Source of the DNA: Sinorhizobium numidicum
GTDB taxonomy: Bacteria; Pseudomonadota; Alphaproteobacteria; Rhizobiales; Rhizobiaceae
Direction: 5' to 3'
NCBI RefSeq assembly: GCF_029892045.1
Contig: NZ_CP120368.1
Coordinates: 742,001 to 806,000, forward strand
Length of the DNA stretch: 64,000 nucleotides
The notes beneath the pieces were generated by a model. That model was not told where the DNA came from and made no database searches. It saw only the letters and a list, made by a program, of their open reading frames with translations. The translations under genes and the position numbers were made by a program. Of the stretch, positions 44,309-54,837 are shown piece after piece; position 1 is the first letter of the stretch; each line of letters begins with the position of its first letter.

Positions 44309-44779
44309 ATGTCTATGACATCCCAGTTCATGAGCCGTCGCGCGGTGCTGGGCGGAGCCTTGGCGGCTGCCGCTATACCTCTGCTGGCCCACGGGCAGGA
44401 AGGGCGCGACCCCGCCAGTCAGGAGCCGACAGACGTCAGGATCAGGATAGCCTTCAACGACCTGACACTGACCGCGACGCTCTATGACAATCCGTCCGCG
44501 CGTGATCTGGCCTCGATGCTCCCCTTGAATCTCAGGATCGAGGATTACGGCGAGAACGAGAAGATCATTCATCTGCCGCGCAAACTTACCGAGGAAGCCA
44601 GTGGTCCCTTCGGAAACGAGCGGCCAGGCGACCTTTGCTACTTCAAGCCTTGGGGCAACCTGGCCCTGTTTTATGCCGACTACCGCTGGGACGGACTGAT
44701 CCGGCTTGGCCGTTTCGACAATGGCTTTGATCCGCTGCTGGTGCGCGGCGAGTTCCCGGTTCGCATCGAGCGCATATGA
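44309..44779 (+). CDS. Exported cyclophilin-like fold protein
   Basis: A 156-residue protein with a Tat-type signal (SRRAVLGGALAAAAIPLLAH). The mature part, VRIRIAFNDLTLTATLYDNP followed by PLNLRIEDYGENEKIIHLPR and PGDLCYFKPWGNLALFYADY, belongs to the cyclophilin_like/DUF369 group. Homologues are often beside SDR and aldo-keto reductase genes; function unknown. Last intact gene of the MFS-SDR cluster, 14 bp after the SDR. Confidence 0.85.
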   Translation: MSMTSQFMSRRAVLGGALAAAAIPLLAHGQEGRDPASQEPTDVRIRIAFNDLTLTATLYDNPSARDLASMLPLNLRIEDYGENEKIIHLPRKLTEEASGPFGNERPGDLCYFKPWGNLALFYADYRWDGLIRLGRFDNGFDPLLVRGEFPVRIERI

Positions 44780-44839
44780 CGGTGGCGTTCACGGCCCAGA
44801 ACCTTGATTTCTCTGCCTCCCAGAAGGAAAGGACTAAAC

Positions 44840-44974
44840 ATGAATTCGGCGGGCTTTGTCTTTCAACGATCGCACGGGCTGGACGGCTATCGTGCGGGCC
44901 ACATTCCTTACCTAAGCGAAACGACGTCTGGAGTTCGCGCTCTGTGCCATCGGCTCAAGCTACGACACTGGTGA
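44840..44974 (+). CDS. Short, probably truncated gene at the edge of the accessory patch
   Basis: ATG 44840 is preceded by AAGGAAAGGAC. It encodes 44 residues beginning MNSAGFVFQRSHGLDGYRAG, a plausible protein start, and then ends in a basic tail (RLKLRHW). I do not recognise the family. Its position, 60 bp after the cyclophilin-like gene on the same strand and at the border to the lower-GC patch, suggests the first part of a gene cut off by an insertion or deletion. Confidence 0.35.
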   Translation: MNSAGFVFQRSHGLDGYRAGHIPYLSETTSGVRALCHRLKLRHW

Positions 44975-45045
44975 TCGTTGATCAAGCGGCTGCGCACTGC
45001 GTTAAACAATCACTTCGATTGCCCCTCCGCTTATTTGCCACCAAC

Positions 45046-45869
45046 CTAGTAGCGGCTGGGGTCTTTCGAGAACGGCCGACCCGACATCGGCAGAGTTATC
45101 CCGGCGCTGCCGCGCTTAAAGTATTCATCGCCTAAGAGCCAGTGATAGAGGTTCACGTAAGAGTAGTCGGGGTGAATTTTGAGCCCCACGCCCCCAATCC
45201 GGCCTAGATCTGATCGCAACGTTGACCTCACCGGCCCAAAGATGGGCGCAGCGTATTCCGTATGGCCCGCCACCATCGCCGTTGTAATGGAGACGACCAG
45301 ATCAGCGACTTGAAGCAGTCGGGAATTCTGGAACGGCATCGTTAAGACGTTAGTCGCCAGATTCGTGAACTTCGCGTAGTCACTCCCATTGGTGACCAGT
45401 TCGGCGCATTCAGCTAGAAATTTGTCTTCATCGGTTCGACCACCCGACGGGCGAGCGACTATCACGATTCCTAAGTCGCCCCTGATTGAATAGTTGAAGC
45501 GCTCCAGAGCCATCAAAAGCACGTCTGTCTCGTGCTTCACCGAATTCTTAGAGGCCAGCCCTTTCGTGGTGTCCGAAATGGTTACCTGCCCTCTGGCACC
45601 GTAATCGCCCGCAAGCGTCAAGACCCTCTCAAAGAAGGCCACCCGATCCGCGCCGATTAAATTCTCGCGCATCCAATGGTCGCGATTAGGTGACCACTTG
45701 AAGGGCTCTCGCGAGGGAAAGCCTACTTCGTCGCAGAATGCGTTCAGAACGCTTTCAAGGTCGCGAGCCGCCGCAGCTTCGATTGAGACGCCGCCAACGG
45801 CTACAAGAGGTCCGCGCGCTGGCGAGAAGGTTTGCGTTGGGCGGCGTCATCGAGAAACAGCAGTTGCAT
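45046..45869 (-). pseudogene. DUF3800-family gene interrupted by a frameshift
   Basis: The 5' part starts at ATG 45869 and reads MQLLFLDDAAQRKPSR, the classic DUF3800 start (with the DD catalytic-type pair), then hits a stop at 45801. The +1-shifted frame continues ARGPLVAVGGVSIEAAA, through KWSPNRDHWMRENLIGADRV to ...LADLV and ends at 45046. One missing C in a CCC-type run (expected near 45818) would restore a single protein of about 273 residues. DUF3800 proteins resemble RNase H-like enzymes and often travel in mobile or defence-related islands. The second half alone also has an in-frame start (45672). Confidence 0.78.
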
Positions 45870-46021
45870 GCGGACCCTTTTCGATTCGTTACGGCCCCTT
45901 CTTTTAGCATGTGGCGAAAAGCGATTCCTCCACGACATTACGCGCTGCCCGCAATTCACAGCCCCGGTGAAGATCGGCGGGCTTTTCTATATCTTGTCGA
46001 TGGACGAATCGGGTGAGGTTA

Positions 46022-47178
46022 CGTGGAAGACGACGGTGCAGAGCAAATCGCGGCAGAATGGGGCGTGAGCGTTGACGCGTTGCGGGAAGCAACATGGGAG
46101 CTTGAGGAGCTGGGATGGCAATGACGGCGAGCTCTACGGCTACTTTGTTCGGTTTGATGAGGACAACGACTCGGCGATTCTCGCAGAGCTTGGACTAGAG
46201 CCCGGCGAGTTTCTCCGCGAAGTCAGCATCAACGCGTTCGACGCGCCGGACTATAACCGGCATGATTTCGCGCCTCAGGAACCTCCCCGGCGTCCCAACA
46301 ACAGCCGGCGCGCCTACTATATTGATGATGAACGTTTCACACCCTCTCAGTTCAAGAGGCCTTCGAAGCCTCGGAAGATTGAAGCCATGGTTCAATGGTT
46401 TCACGCCAACTTCGAGGACCCGGCAAATCGCACTCCCTACAACAGCCAGGAAGGTGGGTATCAGTGGATTTGGGGTGGCCCTTTCGATGCTGATGAAGAA
46501 TTGCAGGATCAGTTCTCAGACCTCGCTGACTTCGACGTCATTCAAGCGGCGGTCGCCGAAGTCACCAACGATGGAATCTACGAGTGGGAGCGTGTTGCTG
46601 ACCCCGACGACTACGAAGACGTAGAGCCGGATCGAGGTTACGTTCCCCCTCCGGGTTCTCTTGCGGAGCTAATGGCTGACGAAGGTGAGAGCAATGTTGC
46701 CTATCTTCAGACCGACGACGGTGACTATCTCACCACAGAGGACGGAGAAAGACTTGTCGTTGAAGTCAGAGAAGACGACCTTCGCGATGAGATCGAGCGC
46801 AATCTTCGCGTGCTCGACGACGCTGTTGAGGAACTCCAGAACCTAGTAAGACGAACACATAACAATCCGCCGGCCTTGCTGGATGATCTTCCGCCCGTAG
46901 GCGCACTGATCCACGAAATCAGAGCGGCGCAGGAAGCCACGCGTGTTGAGTTGTCAGCACCCAGCCCCAACCTTCCGAATGTTCAGCAGCAAGCTTCAAT
47001 CTTCCGGCGGCTTAGCCGAATTGTGTGGGGTGCAATTGGCGTCGTTGTCACTGGAGTCGCCGGCGATGTCGCTAGCGATGCCCTTAAAGGCGACTACACG
47101 ATTCCTTTGTCGCTTTACAACGCTCTGGAGGGTGTGGCTAACGCAGTGCAGGCATGGGTAAGCTATCTCGGCGGGTGA
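46022..47178 (+). pseudogene. Unknown acidic protein gene, frameshifted near its 5' end
   Basis: A possible GTG start at 46022 (GTGAGG upstream) reads VEDDGAEQIAAEWGVSVDAL and ATWELEEL, then stops; the next frame continues with GNDGELYGYFVRFDEDND for about 350 residues to 47178. Removing one G from GGG near 46112 would join them. The long part is acidic, with PPRRPNNSRRAYYIDDE, tandem-like YLQTDDGDYLTTEDGERL and, near the C-terminus, a hydrophobic stretch (IVWGAIGVVVTGVAGDVAS), possibly one membrane segment. No family recognised. Base composition is less GC-rich than neighbours. It ends just left of tRNA-Gln. Confidence 0.6.
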
Positions 47179-47275
47179 GGACGCCTAAAAGTCCGCGTGT
47201 ATCATCCACAAGACTGTAACACTTAACGCTTGCTAATGTTAGCTAAGTAGTTGAAAAATAAAGAAAGAAAAGGAG

Positions 47276-47349
47276 TGGCTGGGGAACCTGGATTCGAACC
47301 AGGACTAACGGAGTCAGAGTCCGCTGGTCTACCGTTAACCTATTCCCCA
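47276..47349 (-). tRNA. tRNA-Gln (anticodon CTG)
   Basis: 74-nt cloverleaf on the minus strand with encoded CCA. Acceptor TGGGGAA, anticodon loop CTCTGAC with CTG, T arm CCTGG-TTCGAAT-CCAGG. Its 3' end faces the lower-GC patch at 44.8-47.2 kb, the usual side for elements that integrate into tRNA genes. Confidence 0.96.
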
Positions 47350-47667
47350 AGGCCTGCTGACAGTTCGCAACCGCAGCGTCGGTGTGGCGGGCTTATAAAC
47401 AAAAGAATGTCTGATGCAAATACCTTTTGGCAAAAAAATGCGGCCGGGGTGTGGTCCGATCGCATACCGCCCCGGCGAGGGCGGCGTCATTGAGGCTCCC
47501 ATTTTTTGGTGCACGGCTGGCGTAAATCCAAAGCCTGTTCCGGTCGTAAGTCCCGGCGAGCGTATCAAAAAGGGTTTGGCGAAAAGAGGCGGCGCTGGTA
47601 CAGTCGCCGCAACGTAAAATCGAGAAAAGCGCCTTGAGCGGCCGAAAGGCATCGCCCGGCGCGATGG
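47350..47667. other. Intergenic region between tRNA-Gln and ppx
   Basis: 318 bp. On the minus strand a tRNA promoter can be proposed at 47392-47419. The rest has short AT runs (CAAAAAAATG, CATTTTTTGG) and a modest hairpin around ACCGCCCCGG but no convincing gene. Confidence 0.4.
47392..47419 (-). promoter_or_regulatory. Candidate tRNA-Gln promoter
   Basis: Minus strand: TTGCAT (47419-47414), 16 bases, TATAAG (47397-47392), then CCCGCC, a GC-rich discriminator as expected for stable RNA genes. About 35 bases upstream of the mature 5' end. Confidence 0.4.
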
Positions 47668-49266
47668 TTGAGACAAGTGAAAGACCCCGATCACGGCGAA
47701 AGGCCGTCAGAATCCGGGGCGTCGGCAGCAGGTCGTGGCGAGGCGCACAAGCTCGTGCCGCGCGGCGGCAAAGGCAAACGGAGGCGGCGCAGGCTGTCCG
47801 GTTCGCCGTCTGCAATTGCCACCCTATCCGGCCCGACCGGAGAGGCAGGGCGTCCCGCAGGACTGGATGAGGCGGAGCCAGCGCGCAAGCGCAAGCGGCG
47901 TCGCCGAAGCAAAGCAGCAAGAGCGCAGGGCCAAGGTGCCGCCGCCGCTGTTGGCGGAAGCGGTGCGCCTCTCGATGCGGCGATTACCGACAAGAAGAAT
48001 CAGAAACGCAGTAAGAAGGCGCGCCATCGGCGCGGGCTTCAAGGGCGGCCTCTGGCTGCGGGCACCAAACCGAATGCGGTGGAGCGCCCTGGGGAATCCC
48101 CGCGTCCGCGCGGCGCCGAAGCAGCCTCCGTTTCGCAGTCCCAACAACGCCCTGAAAATCTGCGCGCGCCCTTTGTTGCGGGCAGCGAACCGCCGGCGCC
48201 CCTCTATGCGGCGCTTGATCTCGGCACCAATAATTGCCGCCTGTTGGTCGCGCAGCCGACGCGGCCGGGGCAGTTTCGGGTGATCGACGCGTTCTCGCGC
48301 ATCGTCAGGCTGGGCGAGGGGTTGGGCGCGAGCGGGCGCCTTTCCGACGACGCCATGGATCGCTCCGTCGAGGCGTTAAAGGTCTGCGCTGCGAAGCTCA
48401 ATGCACGCTCGATCCGACGCAGCCGGCTGATCGCGACGGAGGCCGCGCGTTCCGCCGCCAATGGCGAATCCTTTCTCAAGCGTGTGGCTGAGGAAACCGG
48501 GCTCGAACTGGAGATCATCGATCGGGAGACCGAGGCGCGGCTTGCCGTTTCCGGCTGCTCGTCTCTGGTCGACCGCGAGACCAAGTCCGTCGTCCTTTTC
48601 GATATCGGCGGCGGTTCTTCCGAAATCGCCGTCATCCGCATCGGCGACAACCGATCGAGCCGGCTTGCCAACCACATCACCCATTGGACGTCGCTGCCCG
48701 TCGGTGTCGTCACGCTTTCGGAGCGCCACGGTGGCGAGCATGTCACGCCGCAGAGTTTCGAGGAGATGGTGCGCGAGGTCGAGAGCATGCTCGCCCGGTT
48801 CGACGGCCCGTCGGTCGAGGCGCTGGCAAGCAGTGGGCGCGACAGCGGTTTTCATCTGATCGGTACGTCTGGCACCGTGACGACGCTGGCGGGTGTCCAC
48901 CTGGACCTGCCGCGCTATGACCGGCGCAGGGTGGATGGGCTTTGGCTCTCCGACGGCGAGGTTTCGGCCATGCAGGCGCGGCTGCTCTCCTGGGATTTCG
49001 AGGCGCGTGCCGCCAATCCCTGCATCGGCCCCGACCGTGCCGATCTGGTGCTGGCGGGCTGCGCCATCCTCGAAGCGATCCGCCGTCGCTGGCCCTCGAC
49101 GCGCATGCGTGTGGCGGATCGCGGCCTGCGCGAGGGGCTTTTGACCGACATGATGGCCGATGACGGGGCCTGGCGCCGGGCGCGCCCGCGCCGGCATCAG
49201 CGGGGCTTTGGTTCCACACCGGCAGGCGAGGAGCGGAGCAGGGCCCATGAAGGAAACAAGGCATGA
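47668..49266 (+). CDS. ppx: Ppx/GppA-family phosphatase with a long basic N-terminal extension
   Basis: A protein of up to 532 residues. The Ppx/GppA domain begins near residue 178: [19 protein letters not shown], then [42 protein letters not shown] and [13 protein letters not shown]. These enzymes hydrolyse polyphosphate or pppGpp. The preceding ~175 residues are Arg/Lys/Gly/Pro-rich ([36 protein letters not shown]), unusual in length. The start is unsure: TTG 47668 or GTG 47677 in this frame, or ATG 47664 in the neighbouring frame joined through a one-base change in GAAAGA. The gene overlaps rlmE by 4 bp. Confidence 0.85.
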   Translation: MRQVKDPDHGERPSESGASAAGRGEAHKLVPRGGKGKRRRRRLSGSPSAIATLSGPTGEAGRPAGLDEAEPARKRKRRRRSKAARAQGQGAAAAVGGSGAPLDAAITDKKNQKRSKKARHRRGLQGRPLAAGTKPNAVERPGESPRPRGAEAASVSQSQQRPENLRAPFVAGSEPPAPLYAALDLGTNNCRLLVAQPTRPGQFRVIDAFSRIVRLGEGLGASGRLSDDAMDRSVEALKVCAAKLNARSIRRSRLIATEAARSAANGESFLKRVAEETGLELEIIDRETEARLAVSGCSSLVDRETKSVVLFDIGGGSSEIAVIRIGDNRSSRLANHITHWTSLPVGVVTLSERHGGEHVTPQSFEEMVREVESMLARFDGPSVEALASSGRDSGFHLIGTSGTVTTLAGVHLDLPRYDRRRVDGLWLSDGEVSAMQARLLSWDFEARAANPCIGPDRADLVLAGCAILEAIRRRWPSTRMRVADRGLREGLLTDMMADDGAWRRARPRRHQRGFGSTPAGEERSRAHEGNKA

Positions 49267-50000
49267 CGAAATCCCCGATCGGCGGCAACCGCAGCGGCCG
49301 CAAGCTCGGCCAGAAGGTGAAGAAGGGCAAGCTCAAGGCTTCCTCGCGCCGGTGGCTGGAGCGCCACATCAACGATCCCTATGTGCAGCGCGCGCAGCTC
49401 GAGGGCTACCGGGCGCGGGCCGCCTTCAAGCTGCTCGAGATCGACGAGAAGCATAAGATTCTCGCGGGTGCCAAGCGCATCATCGATCTGGGCGCAGCAC
49501 CCGGAAGCTGGTCGCAGATCGCTGCCAAGGTGACGACTTCGACCGATGCCGACCCGCGCGTCGCGGCAATCGACTTTCTCGAAATGGACCCGATCCCGGG
49601 CGTCCGTTTCCTGCAGATGGATTTCCTCGATCCGCAAGCGCCGGAAAAGCTCAAGGAGGCGATCGGCGGAGCGCCCGATATCGTCATGTCCGACATGGCG
49701 GCGCCGACCACCGGCCATCGCCAGACCGACCATATTCGGACCATGCATCTCTGCGAGGTTGCAGCGCATTTTGCCGTCGAGGTGCTCGCCGAAGGGGGAC
49801 ACTTCCTGGCAAAGACGTTCCAGGGCGGCACGGAGCGCGAGCTTCTCAATATGCTGAAACAGAATTTCCGCCAGGTCGTCCACGTGAAGCCGGCGTCGTC
49901 CCGGGCCGAATCAGTGGAGATGTTCCTGCTCGCAAAGGGGTTCAAGGGCCGCCATCCGGCCGCGACCGACAAGGCCGCGGAAGACGCCGCGGCGGAGTAA
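49263..50000 (+). CDS. rlmE: 23S rRNA (uridine-2552-2'-O) methyltransferase
   Basis: A 245-residue FtsJ/RrmJ-family SAM-dependent enzyme that methylates U2552 of 23S rRNA late in 50S assembly. SAM-binding motif [16 protein letters not shown] near 79-94; [14 protein letters not shown] carries the catalytic Asp; [11 protein letters not shown] carries the catalytic Lys. An N-terminal basic segment ([20 protein letters not shown]) binds rRNA. Its ATG overlaps the ppx stop (ATGA), so the two are cotranscribed, an arrangement I recall from other rhizobia. Confidence 0.95.
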   Translation: MTKSPIGGNRSGRKLGQKVKKGKLKASSRRWLERHINDPYVQRAQLEGYRARAAFKLLEIDEKHKILAGAKRIIDLGAAPGSWSQIAAKVTTSTDADPRVAAIDFLEMDPIPGVRFLQMDFLDPQAPEKLKEAIGGAPDIVMSDMAAPTTGHRQTDHIRTMHLCEVAAHFAVEVLAEGGHFLAKTFQGGTERELLNMLKQNFRQVVHVKPASSRAESVEMFLLAKGFKGRHPAATDKAAEDAAAE

Positions 50001-50005
50001 GGGCA

Positions 50006-50389
50006 ATGCTGCTTTACGTGACGGTTGGTACCAACGACCTCGAGCGGGCCGGCGCGTTCTATGACCCCGTTCTCGCGATTTTGGGCTTTCGGCGGCAGCG
50101 TCAGGACGATGCTGAAATCGGCTATGGCGCCGATGATGACGTGCGCTGCCGCTTCTGGGTGGTGAAGCCGTTTGACCGCCAGCCCGCAACCTTTGGTAAC
50201 GGCGCGACGGTTGCGCTCGTGGCGGAAACGAGAGCTGCGGTCGACGCGTTCCATGCAGTCGCGCTTGCGAGCGGCGGCAGTGACGAGGGCGGGCCGGGTC
50301 TTCGCCCGTTTCACGCACATTTTTACGCCGCCTTTGTCCGGGATCCGGACGGCAACAAGCTGTCGGCGGTGTGCGAGCGGCCGGAATAG
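50006..50389 (+). CDS. VOC-family (glyoxalase/dioxygenase fold) protein
   Basis: A 127-residue protein of the vicinal oxygen chelate superfamily: MLLYVTVGTNDLERAGAFYD at the N-terminus, GYGADDDVRCRFWVVKPFDR, NGATVALVAETRAAVDAFHA and a C-terminal HAHFYAAFVRDPDGNKL that supplies the metal-ligand-like end. Such proteins include glyoxalase-like and antibiotic-binding members; substrate unknown. It lies 5 bp after rlmE and 7 bp before a convergent MFS gene. Confidence 0.88.
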   Translation: MLLYVTVGTNDLERAGAFYDPVLAILGFRRQRQDDAEIGYGADDDVRCRFWVVKPFDRQPATFGNGATVALVAETRAAVDAFHAVALASGGSDEGGPGLRPFHAHFYAAFVRDPDGNKLSAVCERPE

Positions 50390-50396
50390 CCCGCCT

Positions 50397-51806
50397 TTAC
50401 CTGCCGGCCGTCGTTTCCGCCTCCCGCATCGCCAACCGATGGCCGGAGACCGAAGCGCCGGCATTCTTTGCCATTGTGACGAAGGGGATCGCCGCCAGCA
50501 GATTGGCGACGGCGATGATCATGAAGGCGACATGGAAATCTTTAAGAGCGAGCGGACCGCCGCTGATAGCCGTCCCGATCTCGAGGATGGCGCCGGCGAC
50601 CGCAACGCCCAGAGCAAGGCTGATCTGTTGCAGGACGGCGCTCATCGATGTCGCCTTGCTCGCATCCGCATCCTCGATATCGGCAAAGGAGAGGGCGTTG
50701 ACGCTCGTGAAGAAGAAGGAGCGGGCGAAGCCGGCGACGAGCAGGATGAAGAGCATCATCAGGTAGGGCGTCGCCGGCGTGAAGAAGCCGCTTGCGAAGG
50801 TCGTTACCGCAGCAATGACGGCTGCGACGATCAGCGTCGTGCGGAAGCCGGCAAAGGCGAGTACCCGCCGGGCGAAGAACTTGGTGGTAAGGGCGCCGAC
50901 GGCACCGATGAAGGTGATGAGGCCCGACTGGAACGGGTTGAGACCGAAACCGATCTGCAGCATCAGCGGCATCAGGAAGGGAACCGCGCCGACCGAAATG
51001 CGGAAGACCGTGCCGCCGATCGAGGCGACCCGAAAGGCGCTGTCGCGAAAGAGGCGGAGGTCGAGAATCGGCGCCGGGTGGCGACGGGCATGAGAGATGT
51101 AGAGGAGCGTAGCGGCGATGCCCACCGATACGGAAGCAAGGCCGATCGCCGGCGGCAGGGCGGGCAGGCTGATGACGGAGAGGCCGAAAACGATGCCGGA
51201 GGCGGCGATGCCGCCGAGCAGGAAGCCACGGATATCGATCGGCGGCGGGTTTCGCCGTTCCATCTCCGGCAGATAGATGCCGGAAAGCGCGTAGCCGGCA
51301 ATGCCGACCGGCACGTTGATCAGGAAGATCCAGTGCCAGGAGAAATAGGTGGTGATGAAGCCGCCGAGCGGCGGCCCTGCCAGCGGGCCGACGAGCGCGG
51401 GAATGGTCAGCAGCGCCATGGCCGAGACGAGTTCGCTTCGCGGGGTGCCGCGGACGAGGACGAGGCGGGCGACCGGGGTCATCATGGCGCCGCCCATCCC
51501 TTGCAGGAAGCGCGAAAGGACGAAGGCGATGAGGCCGTTCGAAACGGCGCAGAGCACCGATCCGACAATGAAGACGAGGATCGCCGCGCGGAAGATGCGC
51601 TTGGCGCCGAACCGGTCCGCCATCCAGCCGCTCAGGGGGATGAAGATCGCCAGCGCTACCATGTAGGAGGTCAGCGCCAGCTTCAGCGTGATCGGCCCGA
51701 CGCCGATGTCACGCGCGATTGCCGGCAGCGACGTCGAAATGACGGTGGAATCCATCTGCTCCATGAACAGAGCGACGGCGAGGATCATCGGGACGATGCG
51801 GTTCAT
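50397..51806 (-). CDS. MFS drug exporter, DHA2 (EmrB/QacA) type
   Basis: A 469-residue protein with about 14 hydrophobic segments. MNRIVPMILAVALFMEQMDS then TVISTSLPAIARDIGVGP has the DHA2 start motif (D, TIVN/STSLP), with DRFGAKRIFRAAILVFIVGS (motif A) and GALMTPVARLVLVRGTPR (motif C region, written here across MMTPVARL). Likely exports hydrophobic compounds. I start at ATG 51806 because the upstream in-frame residues are polar and unrelated. Stand-alone gene, convergent with the VOC gene. Confidence 0.9.
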   Translation of the reverse strand: MNRIVPMILAVALFMEQMDSTVISTSLPAIARDIGVGPITLKLALTSYMVALAIFIPLSGWMADRFGAKRIFRAAILVFIVGSVLCAVSNGLIAFVLSRFLQGMGGAMMTPVARLVLVRGTPRSELVSAMALLTIPALVGPLAGPPLGGFITTYFSWHWIFLINVPVGIAGYALSGIYLPEMERRNPPPIDIRGFLLGGIAASGIVFGLSVISLPALPPAIGLASVSVGIAATLLYISHARRHPAPILDLRLFRDSAFRVASIGGTVFRISVGAVPFLMPLMLQIGFGLNPFQSGLITFIGAVGALTTKFFARRVLAFAGFRTTLIVAAVIAAVTTFASGFFTPATPYLMMLFILLVAGFARSFFFTSVNALSFADIEDADASKATSMSAVLQQISLALGVAVAGAILEIGTAISGGPLALKDFHVAFMIIAVANLLAAIPFVTMAKNAGASVSGHRLAMREAETTAGR

Positions 51807-51999
51807 GGAGGATGCCTTGGACGCGGGGCAGCAGTGGTGCGAACAGAGCCTAGCCTTTGCGATGGCTTTGTCGGGGCCAAACCGGGGATTGCAATTCAAA
51901 AACCTGTGATCCCGCTTGCCGTTTGCTGTCAAGGTTCCACGTCTCGCCTGTTAGGCAAGGGGCGCATTGAAGGCGCCCCGTTTTGCAGGAGGGACGACG

Positions 52000-52984
52000 A
52001 TGACAATTTCGCTGAAGCGCCGAACGCTGTTCGGAGCCGGAGCAGCAGGCGCCTTGGCGGCGCCGGGCCTGTTTGCGGGACTTGCGATGGCGCAGGAAAA
52101 GACGGAAAAGCCCGGCATGACGAGCAATGCCAATTTTAGGACATTCGGACTCGGCGCTTTCAAGCTCACGGTGATCAATGACGGCACGCGCGCCTCGGGC
52201 AACCCGCACGAGATCTACGGGCTCGATCAGCCGGCAGAGGCGGTATCGGCGCTGCTTGCCGAAAATTTCCTTCCGACGGCCGGGTTCATCAACGGCTTTT
52301 CGCCTGCTCTCGTAGACACCGGCCCTGAGCTCGTGCTTTTCGACACGGGCTTCGGCGAGGCCGGCCGGGAAATGGGAACCGGCAGGCTCATCGATGGCAT
52401 CACGGCCGCCGGCTATTCAGCCGATCAGGTCTCGGTGGTTGTGCTCACGCACATGCATGGCGACCACATCGGCGGACTGACGGCGGCCGGCAAGCCAGCT
52501 TTTGCGAACGCCCGCTATGTCGCCGGGCAAGTGGAGTTCGACTTCTGGAGAAGCGAATCCCGCATCGGCACGCCGGCGGAAAATGGGCACAAGGCGGTGC
52601 TTGAAAAGGTTGTGCCGCTTGCGGAGAAGATGACCTTCATTGGCGACGGCGCCGAAATCGTGCCGGGCGTAGTGTCGATCGCCGCCTTTGGTCATTCGCC
52701 CGGGCACATGGTGTTTCGGCTTGAAATCGGAAGGCAAAGCGCTGCTTCTGACGGCGGACACGGCTAATCACTATGTTCTGTCGCTGCAGCGGCCGGACTG
52801 GGAAGTTCGCTTCGATATGGACAAGGTCGCCGCGAGCACGGCGCGGCGAAAAGTTTTCGACATGATCGCGACGGAGCGGCTACCATTTATCGGCTACCAC
52901 ATGCCGTTTCCGGCCGTCGGATTCGTCGAGCGGCGCGATCAGGGTTACCGCTTCGTTCCGGCGACGTACCAGTTCGACATTTGA
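52000..52984 (+). pseudogene. Secreted metallo-beta-lactamase-fold hydrolase, frameshifted
   Basis: ATG 52000 (CAGGAGGGACGACG upstream) opens a frame with a Tat-like signal (KRRTLFGAGAAGALAAPGLF) and a metallo-hydrolase core: LFDTGFGEAG, zinc motif THMHGDHIGGL and GHSPGHMVFRLE. It shifts at about 52724 and stops at 52767. The +1 frame goes on without a break, ESEGKALLLTADTANHYVLS to the end at 52984 with MPFPAVGF. Deleting one A of GAAATCGG restores a protein of about 327 residues. Substrate unknown; relatives include quorum-quenching lactonases and other exported hydrolases. Confidence 0.82.
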
Positions 52985-52989
52985 GCGTT

Positions 52990-53095
52990 GCTGCATGTTC
53001 CCTTAAATCGGAGCCGGTTTAAGGATAAGAACGTGCAGCAATTTAAGTGCTATGGCGATCTATGTGCGTCTGAAGAGACGCACGGCGCTGCAGAA
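52990..53095 (+). repeat. Two-hairpin palindromic intergenic repeat, copy 6
   Basis: Well-kept copy 7 bp after the metallo-hydrolase stop: GCTGCATG, CCTTAAATCGG / CCGGTTTAAGG, ACGTGCAGCA, linker ATTTAAGTGC, then TATGGCG, GTGCGTC / GACGCAC and GGCGCTGCAG. The rest of the spacer to guaB (53096-53272) carries the guaB promoter; nothing else recognised. Confidence 0.88.
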
Positions 53096-53236
53096 CATTT
53101 GTTGCTCTGCAACGACATTTGCGCAGGCCCGGGCGATTTCCGGGACTTGACTATTTTCATTCCGACATATCCGTGTTACGAGCCCTCGCCAACTTCCAAG
53201 ACAAGCTTTGAAGTCGCCCGGTGGACAAATCGCTGA

Positions 53237-54775
<1,539 letters not shown>

Positions 54776-54837
54776 TCGTCTCCTCCAGGGCGCCATCCGG
54801 TGCCCCGGCCACTTTTCATAATCAGTTTCGAAGCATG

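Noticed and set aside
45909..46016. 35-codon frame starting MWRKAIPPRHYALPAIHSPG upstream of the acidic gene
   Set aside because: No ribosome site or family; overlap with the GTG start of the next frame is suggestive but not enough to call a gene.
40489..47275. Direct repeat of the tRNA-Gln 3' end (att site) and an integrase gene
   Set aside because: Looked for CCTGGATTCGAACC-like copies and integrase motifs in the patch and found none.
50172..52139. Open frame of about 650 codons opposite the MFS exporter
   Set aside because: Extremely rich in Asp, Glu, Arg and Gly, a typical antisense image of a membrane protein; no start signal.
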